Source: Flaccisagitta enflata (taxonomy: Eukaryota > Chaetognatha > Sagittoidea > Aphragmophora). From it: DNA of 64,000 bases. Both the position numbers and the translations under genes were made by a program. The stretch covers positions 97,154,001 to 97,218,000 of the forward strand of contig OZ231126.1 of NCBI GenBank assembly GCA_965153355.1. Reading direction: 5' to 3'. This document shows, piece after piece, positions 23,387 through 34,575 of the stretch (position 1 is the first letter of the stretch; the number at the start of each line of letters is the position of its first letter). The notes below the pieces were generated by a model, which saw only the letters and a list, made by a program, of their open reading frames with translations, did not search any database and was not told the origin of the DNA.

Positions 23387-23608
23387 AGTTGCGGGCACGC
23401 AACTCTATATAAGAGGCTTTGTCCGTCCGTCCGTCCGTTGGTCCGTCGGTCATGCTCGAGTTGTCACGCTCGAGTTGTCACGCTCGAGTTATGATGCTGC
23501 AGTTGGTATTGTTTGTGAGTGTATTGGAGGGGGGTTACAGGTGAGCCCGGGGGTTGGATGCCCCTGCCTACCCGTCCGCAACGATATTGTGACCCCGCAA
23601 CACTTGTT
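23387..23608 (-). mobile_element. HINE-like element, hybrid ends
   Basis: AGTTGCGGGCACGCAACT hairpin, (GTCC)n core, three CACGCTCGAGTTGT-like repeats, end ATTGTGACCCCGCAACACTTGTT. Confidence 0.85.
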
Positions 23609-23609
23609 T

Positions 23610-24140
23610 TTTGTCAATTTCAGCCAAACCCACCAGTTCCACACCGCGTAATTATCCCTTTGTTCCTGTGATATCAATTCCCGGGAATTACTTTACACCC
23701 TGCACCCCTACACCTCTACACCCTGCCATGTCGGTCCACCCCCACAAGTCTAGGAAATAGAATGGAATTAGGTAATTTGCGCCATAAAACTAGATCTGTT
23801 TGAAAGATGTTTTCTTAGTAAAAAATCTTAGCCGCTTAAACATTTAGGTTCTATCACCTACTGACTATGTAGTTCAAGTCTCTGTCGGGCATTGTCATGG
23901 CTGACGGCCCTGAATTTTGCATTTTACGTATGAGGGTATTTTTACTCCATTTTCCTAGATCTCATAAAATGGCACTTTTGAGTTCATTTAGTACTCTGAG
24001 GTTTATACCTTGTCCTCTCTATGATTGCCCTGCCCTGAAACTAAACCAAGGGGATAAATTGGGTCTATCTACATTAATGTTTGGTAAGAGAAAAATGATT
24101 TTGGGCCTAAAATGTTTCTATTTCCTGATACCGTATAAAT
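23610..24140. other. Intron 9 segment, nothing recognised
   Basis: Includes an 81-codon plus-strand open frame (23897-24142) without recognisable domains or coding character; treated as chance. Confidence 0.55.
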
Positions 24141-24149
24141 GATGGGACT

Positions 24150-24357
24150 GTGGGTCCGTCCGTCCCTCGGTCCATCCGTCCATCCGTCGGTCCATCCGTC
24201 CCTCGGTCCATCCGTCTGTCAGTCCATCACACTTCACTTTTTTTGTTTTTTTTACGGTCTTTAGCCTCACGGCTTCTGCCCAAATGATCAAGTAACCTCA
24301 AATATGGCCCCTCCCCACCCACACGCAACTGGGGTAGCCGTGTATCAGGCCTTGTTG
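24150..24357 (-). mobile_element. HINE-like element
   Basis: GTCCGTCCGTCCCTCGGTCC core, GCCTCACGGCTTCTGCCC and an end GTAGCCGTGTATCAGGCCTTGTT-like sequence; the hairpin end is not clear. Confidence 0.7.
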
Positions 24358-24399
24358 TCATTCTTTTGAATTTCCAGGAATTTCATCGCAAATCCCTAA

Positions 24400-25235
24400 A
24401 ATTTCTGACGACTTTTAATGTCTTTCAATGACTTAAAAATGTCAAATGTCTTTTAATGGCTTTAAATAGCTTAGATGACCTAAAATGGCTTAAAATGACC
24501 TAAAATGAACAAAAATGATTCAATAGGACCTAAATGACTTAAAAAGAATAAAAATGACTTGAAATGACTTGGATGACTTAAATGACCTGAAATGACTTAA
24601 AATGACATAAGATGACCTAAATGTCTTAAGATGACTTTAAAAGACTTTAAATGAACAAAACTTGCTGAAAATGACCTGAATGACCTGAATGAACTAACAT
24701 GACTTTGAATGACTCTAAATGAAACAAAATTACTTGAAATGATGTAAAATGAATAGAAATGATGAAAAATGACTTGAAATGACGTATACTTACACTGATT
24801 TAAAATGAATTAAAAGACATGATTTGACCTAAGATGAATTTAAATGACTTAAACCAACCTAAGATGACTAAAAATGACTTAATTGATCTAAATGAATAAA
24901 ATGACATAAATGAGCAAAACTGACTAAAAATGATGTAAACTGACTTTAAATGACTTGGAATGTCCTAAAATGGCTTTAAATTACTTAGAACAAGTTAGAT
25001 GACTAAAAATGACTTAAACAATATAAATGATTAAAATAACATAAATGACTAAAAAGGACTAAAAATGTCTAAAAGTGACAAAAAATGACTATAAATGACT
25101 TAGAATGACTACAAATGACTTAAAATCACTTATAATAACTATAAATGACGCAATAAAAACCAAAGTGTTACCGACCAACAGACAGACGGACCAACCGATA
25201 AACAGAGCAGGTCATAGAGTTGCGTGCATGCGACT
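24400..25235 (+). mobile_element. HINE-like element with AAATGACTTA array
   Basis: About 740 bp of diverged 10-14-bp units related to AAATGACTTA, then a GACC/GGAC core, CATAGAGTTGCGTGCATGCG and ACTAAAAA. The array is the reverse complement of the arrays at 32712-33815 and 43520-43730. No clear 5' end. Confidence 0.65.
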
Positions 25236-25324
25236 AAAAATTGCATTTTTCAAGACCACTGGGATTCAAATTGTTTCAAAATGTTTGGAACTTTTACAGT
25301 CATCAAACCTATGATCTATTCACT

Positions 25325-25325
<1 letters not shown>

Positions 25326-25412
<87 letters not shown>

Positions 25413-25530
25413 TTTTAACGCCTTGATTTTTTTTCCCTTGCCTTTTCTTTCCGTCCTTCCTTCCTTCCTTCCTTCCTTCCTTCCTTCTTTCCTTTCCTTC
25501 TTCCCTCCTTCCTTCCTTCCTTCCTGCTTC
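25326..25530. repeat. (CT)n then (CTTC)n microsatellite
   Basis: (CT)n at 25326-25410 and (CTTC)n at 25450-25530, in intron 9 beyond the 47-bp array. Confidence 0.97.
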
Positions 25531-25632
25531 CCTTCCAAACCTTCCGAGAGGCATCTAGCCTTTCCGAGTAGCGCCGCTACTCGCTACTACAAGATGTACA
25601 GGTCTGCAGTTGCAATACATTCTACCAAAAGC

Positions 25633-26466
25633 ATGCCTTGTTCGCAAACTGCTTGCAATTTAGTCTGATTACTAGAAGCAGGCCTTGTTTGTAAGCTGCT
25701 TGCAATTCAGTCTGATTACTTGAATCCTGTCTTGTTTGCAAGCTGCTTGCAATTTAGTTTAATTACCAGAGGCATGCCTTGTTCGCAAGCTGCTTGCAAT
25801 TCAGTCTGATTACTTGAAGCCCACCTTGTTCGCAAGCTGCTTGAAATTCAGTCTAATTACCATAAGCACGCTTTGTTTGCAAACTGCTTGCAATTCAGTC
25901 TGATTACCTGAGGCTGAAGCCCGCCTCATTTGCAAGCTGCATGCAATTCAGTCAATTCACTTGAAGCCCGCCTCATTCGCAAGCTGCTTGCAATTCAGCC
26001 AGCTTACCTGAAGCCCACCTCCTTCGCAAGCTGCTTGCAATTCAGCTAGCTTACCTGAAGCCCGCCTCCTTCGCAAGCTGCTTGCAATTCAGTCTGATTA
26101 CCTGAAGCCCGCCTCGTTCGCAAGCTGCTTGCAATTCAGTCTGATTACCTGAAGCCCGCCTCGTTCGCAAGCTGCTTGCAATTCAGTCAGCTTACCTGAA
26201 GCCCGCCTCCTTCGCAAGCTGCTTGCAATTCAGTCAGCTTACCTGAAGCCCGCCTCCTTCGCAAGCTGCTTGCAATTCAGTCTGATTACCTGAAGCCCGC
26301 CTCGTTCGCAAGCTGCTTGTAATTCAGTCAGCTTACCTGAAGCCCGCCTCGTTCGCAAGCTGCATGCAATTCAGTCAGCTTACCTGAAGCCCGCCTCTTT
26401 CGCAAGCTGCTTGCAATTCAGTCTGATTACCTGAAGCCCGCCTCGTTCGCAAGCTGCTTGCAATTC
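25633..26466 (-). repeat. 47-bp minisatellite of about 18 units derived from exon 9 end and donor
   Basis: On the sense (minus) strand each unit reads GAATTGCAAGCAGCTTGCGA, ACGAGGCGGGCTTCAG, then GTAATC or GTAAGC. The copy nearest exon 9 is the exon itself. Units near the exon are almost identical; those near 25640 are diverged. Confidence 0.95.
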
Positions 26467-26548
26467 CTTCGTAAAATGTTTGAGGTAAGCTTCAGACGCG
26501 TCGTTGAGAAAGTGGAACATATCCGTGTGAAGACGCTCGGCGCGAGTT
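26431..26548 (-). CDS. ZFYVE1: ZFYVE1-like exon 9: NTPase helix; 3' end amplified into a minisatellite
   Basis: Acceptor TTTGCCCAG before AACTCG, donor CTTCAG before GTAATC, phases 2 to 0. After the split Arg it encodes TRAERLHTDMFHFLNDASEA then YLKHFTKELQAACERGGLQ, 39 full codons. DASEAYLKHFTKEL is strongly family-specific. The last 36 coding bases plus the donor and 5 further intron bases are the founding unit of a 47-bp tandem array that fills the intron to 25633. Only this first donor keeps the frame: the next adds 47 bases and shifts it, and later ones require reading through an in-frame TAA. Confidence 0.95.
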
Positions 26549-26902
26549 CTGGGCAAAGTTTGAAGGTAAACGTTTGAAATGAATTAGATTAACACCTGTT
26601 TACTAAAGGTTGTCCCAACAATGCTTACTTTACTGCAGCGGCCATAAGGGGTACTAAGTCTTCACAATATGAAGGGTACCAGACAGATGGACATCGTGGA
26701 TAGACATGCAATTTCATCATGGCTGTATCAACTTACATTTGTAAATAAAAACAACACAACGACCATTGTTCATGGCGCGGTCTGTCTGAACCCAGCTGCC
26801 TGTTTCAGTCCGCCTGTCGGTCAGTCGGTTTCGGTCGGCCCGTGTGTCTGCATATGTCTATCTATCAATGTATCTGTGTGTCTGAAAGAATCCACGATGA
26901 AC

Positions 26903-27041
26903 CTGTAAATGACTACGTCGGATATGGCTAGGACTTTGAGTAGCATTCTTGTTCTTCTGTTGGCGTTAGTGGTAGATCCCAAAAGTCCTTCTGTGTCTAA
27001 GACGAGCAACTTATGGAATGGATCAAACGCTGCCCAAACAC
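26903..27041 (-). CDS. ZFYVE1: ZFYVE1-like exon 8: Walker B region
   Basis: Acceptor CATCTCTCAG before GTGTTTG, donor ATTTACAG before GTTCATC, phases 1 to 2. It encodes (G)VWAAFDPFHKLLVLDTEGLL, then GSTTNANRRTRMLLKVLAIS and DVVIYR. DTEG is the Walker B/G3-type motif that coordinates Mg2+ in this NTPase family. The order P-loop, GVWA, DTEGLLG, RTR.LLKVLAISD is characteristic of ZFYVE1. The downstream intron is 354 bp, among the shortest of the gene. Confidence 0.96.
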
Positions 27042-27099
27042 CTGAGAGATGAGAATATATAAGAACAGGGATCGATAAAAAGGCAAAAGTGTGGAAATA

Positions 27100-27303
27100 T
27101 CAACACGGGGTCACAATATCGTAGCGGACGGGTGGGCAGGGGCGTCCAACCCCCATCCACATCCTAATGCCCACCCTCCTACACACAAAAATAAACAAAA
27201 AATATCCCATATGCTTGTTTTCCACCTTCTGACTAGGTCATTACCAACAGACCAGTGGACAAACAGACGGAGGGACGGCTTTTATAGTTGCGTGTTCCCA
27301 ACT
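27100..27303 (+). mobile_element. HINE-like element, GTGAC subfamily, 5' damaged
   Basis: ACACGGGGTCACAATATCGT, ACGGGTGGGCAGGGGCGTCC, GACC core, TATAGTTGCGTGTTCCCAACT. Confidence 0.75.
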
Positions 27304-27330
27304 AAAAGGAATTTAGGAATTCCATACCGA

Positions 27331-27600
27331 GTAAGTGAATGAATGAATGAATGAATGAATAGATGAAATAAAGAATGTATGACAAATAAGAGGAATAAAT
27401 GAAGAACGGAGCAACGGTACGGTGAATTGGTGGTGATAAGGGGGTGATAGAGGGGTGACGGGTACTTATTTTTTTGTGGTGGTGGGATCCGGGGCACTGT
27501 GGGGACGACCTAATGAATAAATGAAAGAATAAATGAATGTATGAATGAATGAATAAATGAAAGAATAAAAAGTTGAATGAATGAATGAATTGATGTGCCA
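27331..27600. repeat. (GAAT)n blocks
   Basis: (AATG)n at 27331-27360 and diverged GAATGAAT/AATAAATG at 27505-27600. Confidence 0.9.
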
Positions 27601-28020
27601 ACAATTTTCTAGACGATTCAATGAATGGATAAAGGAACCAATTAATGTGATTCAATACATTATATCTGTTGCATCAGAACTTCTGATTCAGAAGTCAAGC
27701 ATGTCAGACAGACAGGCAGAGAGACCGGCATGACTACGGACAAATCAACCAACAGACACGTCAACTTGTCAAGTGATGTTATTTTAAGCTGTAAATTGTA
27801 AGCTATTAACTTGCCAGTGGTTAACAAAATATAAACGGAAATAATTGACTCTTATACTCGAGAGCTAATTGACAAAGAATTTCAACAAAAAATGCATTTA
27901 AGATGTACAAATCATAGTTGTAAAAGAGGTGAAGGGTCAAGCGTAAACTCGTTTCGATCTCGAATGGTTTTATCTATTTTCTGTAGGTTATCAATTCCTT
28001 TTAATCTTTTTAAATTCCTT

Positions 28021-29033
28021 TTACAGGTTCGGATGGATTATAAAATGCTATATGTCACATTTTAAACCACTATACCCTACAGCCCAAACCACTTGCAGTA
28101 GAGTTTTGAAATTTGGTATGGAAAGTCAGTGGGGGAGTACTTTTGGGGTCATCAGAGGGTTTTTCCAATTTCCGCCCCTGAGCAGAGATATGGGGGAGGG
28201 GTGGGGTAGCCCCTGATGGTTGAAAAATCTAAAAATTTTTTTTTTTTTTGAAATTAAGGATTTTTTTAATCAGATATGTTGTTTTAGGCTCTAATAAACA
28301 TAAAAAACAAAAAATTATTGTAAAATTCGGATTTTAGGTGATATTAAGAGTATTTTCAATACTTTTGAAATGCTTCGTTATAACATTCAAAAGTGCATAA
28401 CTCTTCAAAATTTGAGAATAATTCAATAATTTTTGCATATTTACCATGATATGAACTAGAATAATATGGCGCGGATTAAGGCGCTAGTTTGGCGATGTTG
28501 CCGCCAGCCTAAAGGACTGGACAAACGTGTTTTTAATTTTATGTCAAAGGCTGCGTTGTTAACGTCATTCTCTCTTTTTAGCGCAAGGAAGGAGCCAGCC
28601 TGGTCATCCCCTGGCCCTCTCGTTATTCGATCTTAAATGTTATTATTTATTGGCTGTTGCATAACGTTGACCTGTATTGGACCAATCGCATTATTTCTCT
28701 TTTGCAATCCAATAATCTGGTAGTTGTGTCATCGCCTATTGTTGATTGTATATTTACATGAATATACGTCTTACTACCTAATACAATTAAAATTTTTTAA
28801 AAATTTTTAAAAAAATTTGTTTTTGATTTTTCAACCCTCAGGGGTTACCCCGCCCCACCCCCATATCTCTGCTCAGGGGTGGAAATTAAAAAAAACATCT
28901 GATGGCCCCAAAAGTATTCCCCCACTGACTTTCCATACCTAATTTCATATCTCTAGTGTAAGTGGTTTGGTCTGTAGGGCATGGTGGGTTAGAAAGTGAC
29001 ATATAGCATTCTATATTCCATCCGAACCTGTAA
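28021..29033. mobile_element. Foldback element close to exon 7 donor
   Basis: TTACAGGTTCGGATGGA at 28021 is inverted at 29033; arms of about 230 bp share ATATCTCTGCTCAGGGG-type sequence. The spacer of about 550 bp is non-coding. Ends about 15 bases into the intron after exon 7. Confidence 0.82.
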
Positions 29034-29047
29034 TCTTTTTCCCTCAC

Positions 29048-29173
29048 CAAATGTTCCGGCGGCTTGAGAGTCCGAGGTAAGGAAGACATCCTGGCCGGCG
29101 AAAAAGGTGTGGTTCAAGGTAAAACTTTTGCCATCACCTGTGTTTCCAAATATGGAAAGCACTTTAATCGAAC
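29048..29173 (-). CDS. ZFYVE1: ZFYVE1-like exon 7: Walker A / P-loop
   Basis: Acceptor CCCTTCAG before GTTCG, donor ACATTTG before GTGAGG, phases 1 to 1. It encodes IKVLSIFGNTGDGKSFTLNH then TFFAGQDVFLTSDSQAAGTF. GNTGDGKS is the Walker A motif (GxxGxGKS) and binds nucleotide phosphate; Lys and Ser are intact. The flanking sequence closely follows vertebrate ZFYVE1. The family was long called GTPase-like; DFCP1 has been reported to bind and hydrolyse ATP. A foldback element ends at 29033, so its terminus begins only about 15 bases into the downstream intron. Confidence 0.95.
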
Positions 29174-29220
29174 CTGAAGGGAAAACGATAAAAAAAGGTT
29201 AAGCCATATTCTTAAATTCT

Positions 29221-29367
29221 AGTTCCGGACACACGACTCTAAGCCCTTTTCGGTCAAACGGTTGGTCTGCCAGTCGGTCAATCGGTCCATCGGTTGGTCG
29301 GTCACAAAGTTGATTTTCGAGGTTTTTCTTTTCTGCCCACTTCGGTAGCCGTGCATCCGGCGTTGTT
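29221..29367 (-). mobile_element. HINE-like element, short
   Basis: AGTTCCGGACACACGACTCT start, GTCGGTCAATCGG core, end GTAGCCGTGCATCCGGCGTTGTT-like. Confidence 0.75.
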
Positions 29368-29454
29368 CTTCATGTCTTCAATAAAGACAGAGACCCTAAT
29401 GATATTGTCCAATGTCCATTATTCTGCTTTAAACTCTGTCTGTCTGTCAGCCAG

Positions 29455-29456
<2 letters not shown>

Positions 29457-29540
<84 letters not shown>
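29457..29540. repeat. (CT)n microsatellite
   Basis: 84 bp nearly pure (CT)n. Confidence 0.98.
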
Positions 29541-29542
<2 letters not shown>

Positions 29543-29599
29543 GTAATTGTATTCCCTCATGGGTATGAATGAATGGTTGTATAAAGTCTTTTGTTTATA

Positions 29600-30188
29600 C
29601 TATCTAGGAAATAAATATACGGACACCTAACCATGATTATAGCAGCTAGATTACAATATCCATTATCCAATTCAAAACTGAGACAAAACATCTTTCATTC
29701 AAGACCAAGCAGAGCTCAGTTTCTCAATCCGTTTTCAAAGGACAGCGTTTTGAAGAAAAAACTGTCATTTTACCAAAATCCGATTCAGAGGTTTCAGTTC
29801 AAGTCTTCAAGGAACATTGAAAGAGCTCTCAAATCTAAAAGGCTAGACAAAAATCAATTTATTCAGCCTCAATAGATATTTTCTACAAATTTCGGTCGTT
29901 GAAAAAGTTGAAGGCTGCAGTTAAACATATTGCTCTAATATAATTTAACAACAAAACAAAACCCAAACCAATTCAATGATTTTTTTGGTGTTTGTTGACA
30001 AATTAAGGACACGTTGATTTCGGTTGAAAAAGCATATAAACTAATCCCATAGAAACTCGAAACAGAAGCACTCTTTTGTTAAAAATACCAAAAAGGCGAA
30101 ACAATTGATTCATTCGAACATATATTTCATTCAGTTAGTAAAAAGACTAACTTTTCTCCAGCTGCCTGTATATTTATTTCCTAGATAG
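29600..30188. mobile_element. Tc1/mariner-type MITE, TA TSD
   Basis: Ends CTATCTAGGAAATAAATATA and its inverse TATATTTATTTCCTAGATAG, TA on each side. 589 bp; an 80-codon open frame inside has no recognisable similarity. Confidence 0.85.
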
Positions 30189-30215
30189 TAAGACTTTTTT
30201 TAAAAGCAGGTTTTT

Positions 30216-30426
30216 AGTCGCGGACACGCAACTCTATAAGAGGCTTTGTCCGACCGTTGGTCCGTCAGTCCGTCGGTCCATCAGCACGAGTAGAAAAGTG
30301 GGAAAACTAGCATTTTAGAAGCTTTTTGTGTATGTCTCTGTGTTGGGAAGGGGGTTGGGTGGGGCGTTGCGTTGGCCGCCCCTGCCCACCAGTCCGCAAC
30401 AGTATCGTGACCCCACGTCACTTGTT
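30216..30426 (-). mobile_element. HINE-like element, GTGAC subfamily
   Basis: AGTCGCGGACACGCAACTCT, CCTTGTC-type core, end GTGACCCCACGTCACTTGTT. Confidence 0.85.
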
Positions 30427-30994
30427 AAATTAAGGTTAGGGGTGGGTTTAGGGATGAGGTTGGTAATTGTTTTAGGGTAAGGGACAGGGACAGGGTTAGT
30501 GCTAGGGCTAAGCTTAGTCTAGGATTTGTGTATTACGGCCTGAAGCTACTGGAATTAAAGCTCTGCAGAAAACCATTCAAAATTGCTCAGTCATGCTCCA
30601 TTGATTGAGCAAATACGGAGGACTTTTTGAAATCAAAAAATACTTTGCTCATGAGAACTTGAAAACCGAAAGATCAAAGATGACCTGCGGGTAAGCACTG
30701 ACGATCCAGGCCTGTCAACGTCGAGTCGATTTACTGCTCGATCTAGGCAATTCTCGTCTCCAAAAGAGACAATAAGAGATAGCTAAATATTGATTACTAG
30801 AGATAGCTATGTATCGATTTTCGATACGATTTACTTACTAATTACTTAGTTATTAACAATTGCTCACTATTTCATTTTTTTTTGTTACTCCCTAAGATTT
30901 AACCTTGATTATAGACCTTAGATGCATTCTCTTTTTCTACTGTAAGCAAAACTCTCTCCCCCCTAACTTTTCCTTTTCCCCTTCCACCACCACC

Positions 30995-31252
<258 letters not shown>

Positions 31253-31478
31253 GCCGATTCCTTATTTCCATTGTGTCTCTATTTTCTTTTCTTTCTTTTC
31301 CTTTCTCTGATTGTGTCCATGGTGTCTCGCCTCGTCCCGATATTCTATCCCCTATCTCGAAGTACAAGTTCAGGGTAGAAAATCGTCAGTCAGTCCGATA
31401 CGAATCGATATGTTGCGCAGGTTACCTGCGGGTCAGGAGGAGGAGATCTTAGTCATATTTCTCTTTTTATGTCTTTTT

Positions 31479-31620
31479 AGTCGCGGACACGCGACTCTAT
31501 AATCCGCTTTTCGGTCGGTCCGTTGGTCCGTTGGTCGTTCGGTAACAAAATCACTTTTTTGAGGTTTTTTGCTCCTGCCCCCCTGTCCGCGACTAATGCT
31601 GCCGTGTATACGGCCTTGTT
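31479..31620 (-). mobile_element. HINE-like element, minimal copy (142 bp)
   Basis: AGTCGCGGACACGCGACTCT, GTCGGTCCGTTGGTCC core, CTCCTGCCCCCCTGTCCGCG, end GCCGTGTATACGGCCTTGTT. Confidence 0.88.
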
Positions 31621-31624
31621 TTTC

Positions 31625-32620
31625 ATCGACAGACTTTTCGAAAACTGTCAATTTCAACCTTGAAAATGGTTGAACTAGATTCAATTCATCCAATAGCTAC
31701 GGGAAGTAATCTATTTCTTATACGTCCCTAACATTTCCTTTGCCCCTTATGAACTGTTCGTTATGAATAGCCCTCTAGGATAAGCGGGGACTGCGTTAAA
31801 CCATGGCACACTGGAAAATAGGGCATGCTTACCCGTCTGTACCATCTGTCTGGAGTCTGTGAGAGCAATGGTTTACATTTTTGTACATAGAGGCCACCTC
31901 TTTTGGTTGCCAGAAAGTGCAATGAAAACAAAAAACTCTCACTCCCCTGCAGCTTCTCCTGCCTCTCAGCTGTCTCTGCTGTTCCTCAGCTGCATTTTGG
32001 TCCCGTTTTTTAAGGGAAAAAGTCGATGAAAGATGCGATGATAGATTTCCATAATGCAATGAGCAGATATTGCAACTATTTTCCATGTGCTATAACTCCT
32101 AAAGTGATAAAAAGTGTATCTTCAGATTTTGAACCTAGAATCGTTATTGCCATAGCTACAGATAGAGCCTAGTCTTCCCATGGCAAAAGGCGGCAATGGA
32201 TTTTTTTTCTGTCTCAGTAATGATATAAAGAGGAAAACATTACTAAAAGTAACTTTCTGGGCAATACAAGATAAAGAATTGTTCAAAACTGGTGTGGATC
32301 ACTTTCCATAAGACCTATCTATAGATCTATCAATCAAAAATTGAAATAAAAAAATCATTGTTTATTCGCCATATTACTAAAAAAACGCCCTTAGTGCATG
32401 GGTATTTCAATATATTTGCAACATCAATATCGACTTTATCTTAGCACCAAGTCTGCCGTTGTTGTAAACAACTATATTACGATTGCTGTAGTTGTGTGAG
32501 AAGTTTCTACGATAGTTATCCTATACCCAGCGCCGTATGGGAGTCTAAGATTTTGGGGGTGCCACCACTAATTTGTGTCACGACAATTTTTTAGTGTCCG
32601 CATCAATCTGACTAGTGATT
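31625..32620. other. Intron 6 segment, nothing recognised
   Basis: Mixed-composition sequence with no open frame of note, no tandem repeat and no inverted repeat seen by eye. Confidence 0.55.
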
Positions 32621-32711
32621 TTTAGTCGCGTGCACGCGACTCTACAACCCGCTCTGTTGGTCGGTCGGTCCGTCGGTCGGTCGGTCGGTCGGTCGGTAAC
32701 ACTTTGCTTTT

Positions 32712-33815
32712 TTGTGTCAGTTTTGGTCATTTTTGGTTGCTTTTAGTCATTTTTGGTCATTTTTGGTTGCTTTTAGTCATTTTTGGTCATTTTTGGTCAT
32801 TTTTGGTCATTTTGGTCATTTTGGTCATTTTGGTCATTTTGGTCATTTTTGGTCATTTTTGGTCATTTTTGGTCGTTTTTGATCATTCATAATCATTTTT
32901 AATCATTTCTAATCATTTTTAATCATTTTTGATCATTTTTGGTCATTTTTGGTCACTTTGATCATTTTTGTCATTTGGCCATTTTGGTCATTTGGTCATT
33001 TTGGTCATTTTGATCATTTTGATCATTTTGATCATTTTGATCATTTTGATCATTTGGGTCATTTCTGGTTATTTTTGATCATTTTTGTCATTTTTGGTCA
33101 TTTTTGGTCATTTTTGGTCATTTTGGTCATTTTGGTCATTTTGGTCATTTTGATCAATTTTGGATATTTGATCATTTTTGGTCATTTTTGGTCATTTTGG
33201 GTCATTTTGGGTTGTTTTGGGTCATTTTGTGTCATTTTTGGACATTTCTGGCTATTTTATCATTTTTGTCATTTTTGGTCTTTTTTTATCATTTTTGGGC
33301 ATTTTGGTCATGTTGGTCATTTTGGTCATTTTTGATCAATTTTGGTCATTTTTGGTCATTTTTGATCATTTTTGGTCATTTTGGGTCATCTTGGGTCATC
33401 TTGGGTCATTTTGTGTCATTTTATGTCATTTTTGGTCATTTTTGGTCATTTTTGGACTTTTCAGGTCATTTGAGGTCATTTTAGGTCATTTTAGGTCACT
33501 TTGATAATTTTTGGTCATATTTGGTCATTTTGGTCATCTTTGGTCATTTTGGTCATTTTGGGTCGTTTTGGTCATTTGGTGTTTTGGTCGTTTTGGTCAT
33601 TTTTGGTCCATTTTTGTTATTTTTGGTCATTTTTGGTCTTTTTTGGACATTTTTGTTCGTTTTTGGTCATTTTGGTCATGTTTGGTCATTTTTGGTCATT
33701 TTTGGTTATTTTGGCCAAATTGGTCATTCTTGGTCATTTATGGTCATCTTTGGTCATCTTTGGTCATTTTGGTCATTTTGGTCATTTTTGGTCATTTTTG
33801 GTCATTTTTGGTCAT
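32712..33815. repeat. Tandem array of about 10-12-bp TCATTTTTGG units
   Basis: Roughly 100 units, mostly GGTCATTTTT or GGTCATTT, inside the HINE-like element. Long plus-strand open frames (FGHFW repeats) are a by-product. Confidence 0.95.
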
Positions 33816-34575
33816 TTTGGTTAAAGTCCATTTGGTTAAAGTCTGCTGGTTAAAGTCTGCTGGTTAAAGTCTGCTGGTTGAAGTCTGCTGGTTTAAATCT
33901 AATGGTTTAAGTCTGCAGGTCTAATGGTTTAAGTCTGCTGGTTTAAGTCTGCTGGTTAAAATGATATTGAAGATAAGTATGGTTTAAGTCTGGTTTAAGT
34001 CTGGTTTAAGTCTGGATTAAGTCTGGTTTAACTCTGGTTTAAGTCTGGTTTAAGTCTGGTTTAAGACTGGTTCATGTCTGATTTATGTCTGGTTTAGGTC
34101 TGGGTTAGGTCTGGTGTATGTCTGGTTTGTGTCTGGTTTTTGTTTGATTTAGATCTGATTTAGGTCTGATTTAGGTCTGGTTTTGGTCTGGTTTTGGTCT
34201 GGTTTTGGTCTGGTTTAATTCTTGTTTGAGTCTGGTTTGAGTCTGGTTTGAGTCTGGTTTGAGTCTGGTTTGAGTCTGGTTTGATTCTAGTTTGAGCCTG
34301 GTTTGAGCCTGGTTTGAGCCTGGTTTCGGTCTGGTTTAAGTCTGGTTTGAATCTGGTTTGAGTCTGGTTTGAGTCTGGTTTGAGTCTGGTTTGAGTCTGG
34401 TTTGAGTCTGGTTTGAGTCTGGTTTGAGTCTGGTTTGAGTCTGGCTTAAATCTGGTTTATGTCTGGTTTATGTCTGATTTAGGTCTGGTTTAATTCCGGT
34501 TTGAGTCTGGTTTGAGTCTGGTTTGAGTCTGGTTTGAGTCTGGTTTGGGTCTGGTTTGGGTCTGTTTTGGGTTGC
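33816..34575. repeat. Tandem array of about 11-bp GTCTGGTTTGA units
   Basis: Roughly 65 diverged units (GTCTGGTTTAA, GTCTGGTTTGA, GTCTGCTGGTTAAA variants), adjoining the previous array. Confidence 0.95.

Noticed and set aside
25633-26466. CRISPR-like array (47-bp regular repeat)
   Set aside because: No distinct spacers; units are contiguous copies of an exon end in a eukaryotic gene.
29633-29875. 80-codon frame inside a TA-flanked MITE as a transposase remnant
   Set aside because: No DDE residues or helix-turn-helix pattern could be seen; length and composition fit chance.
32704-33867. Plus-strand frames rich in Phe-Gly-His-Phe-Trp
   Set aside because: By-product of the GGTCATTTTT satellite; all three frames are open for the same reason.
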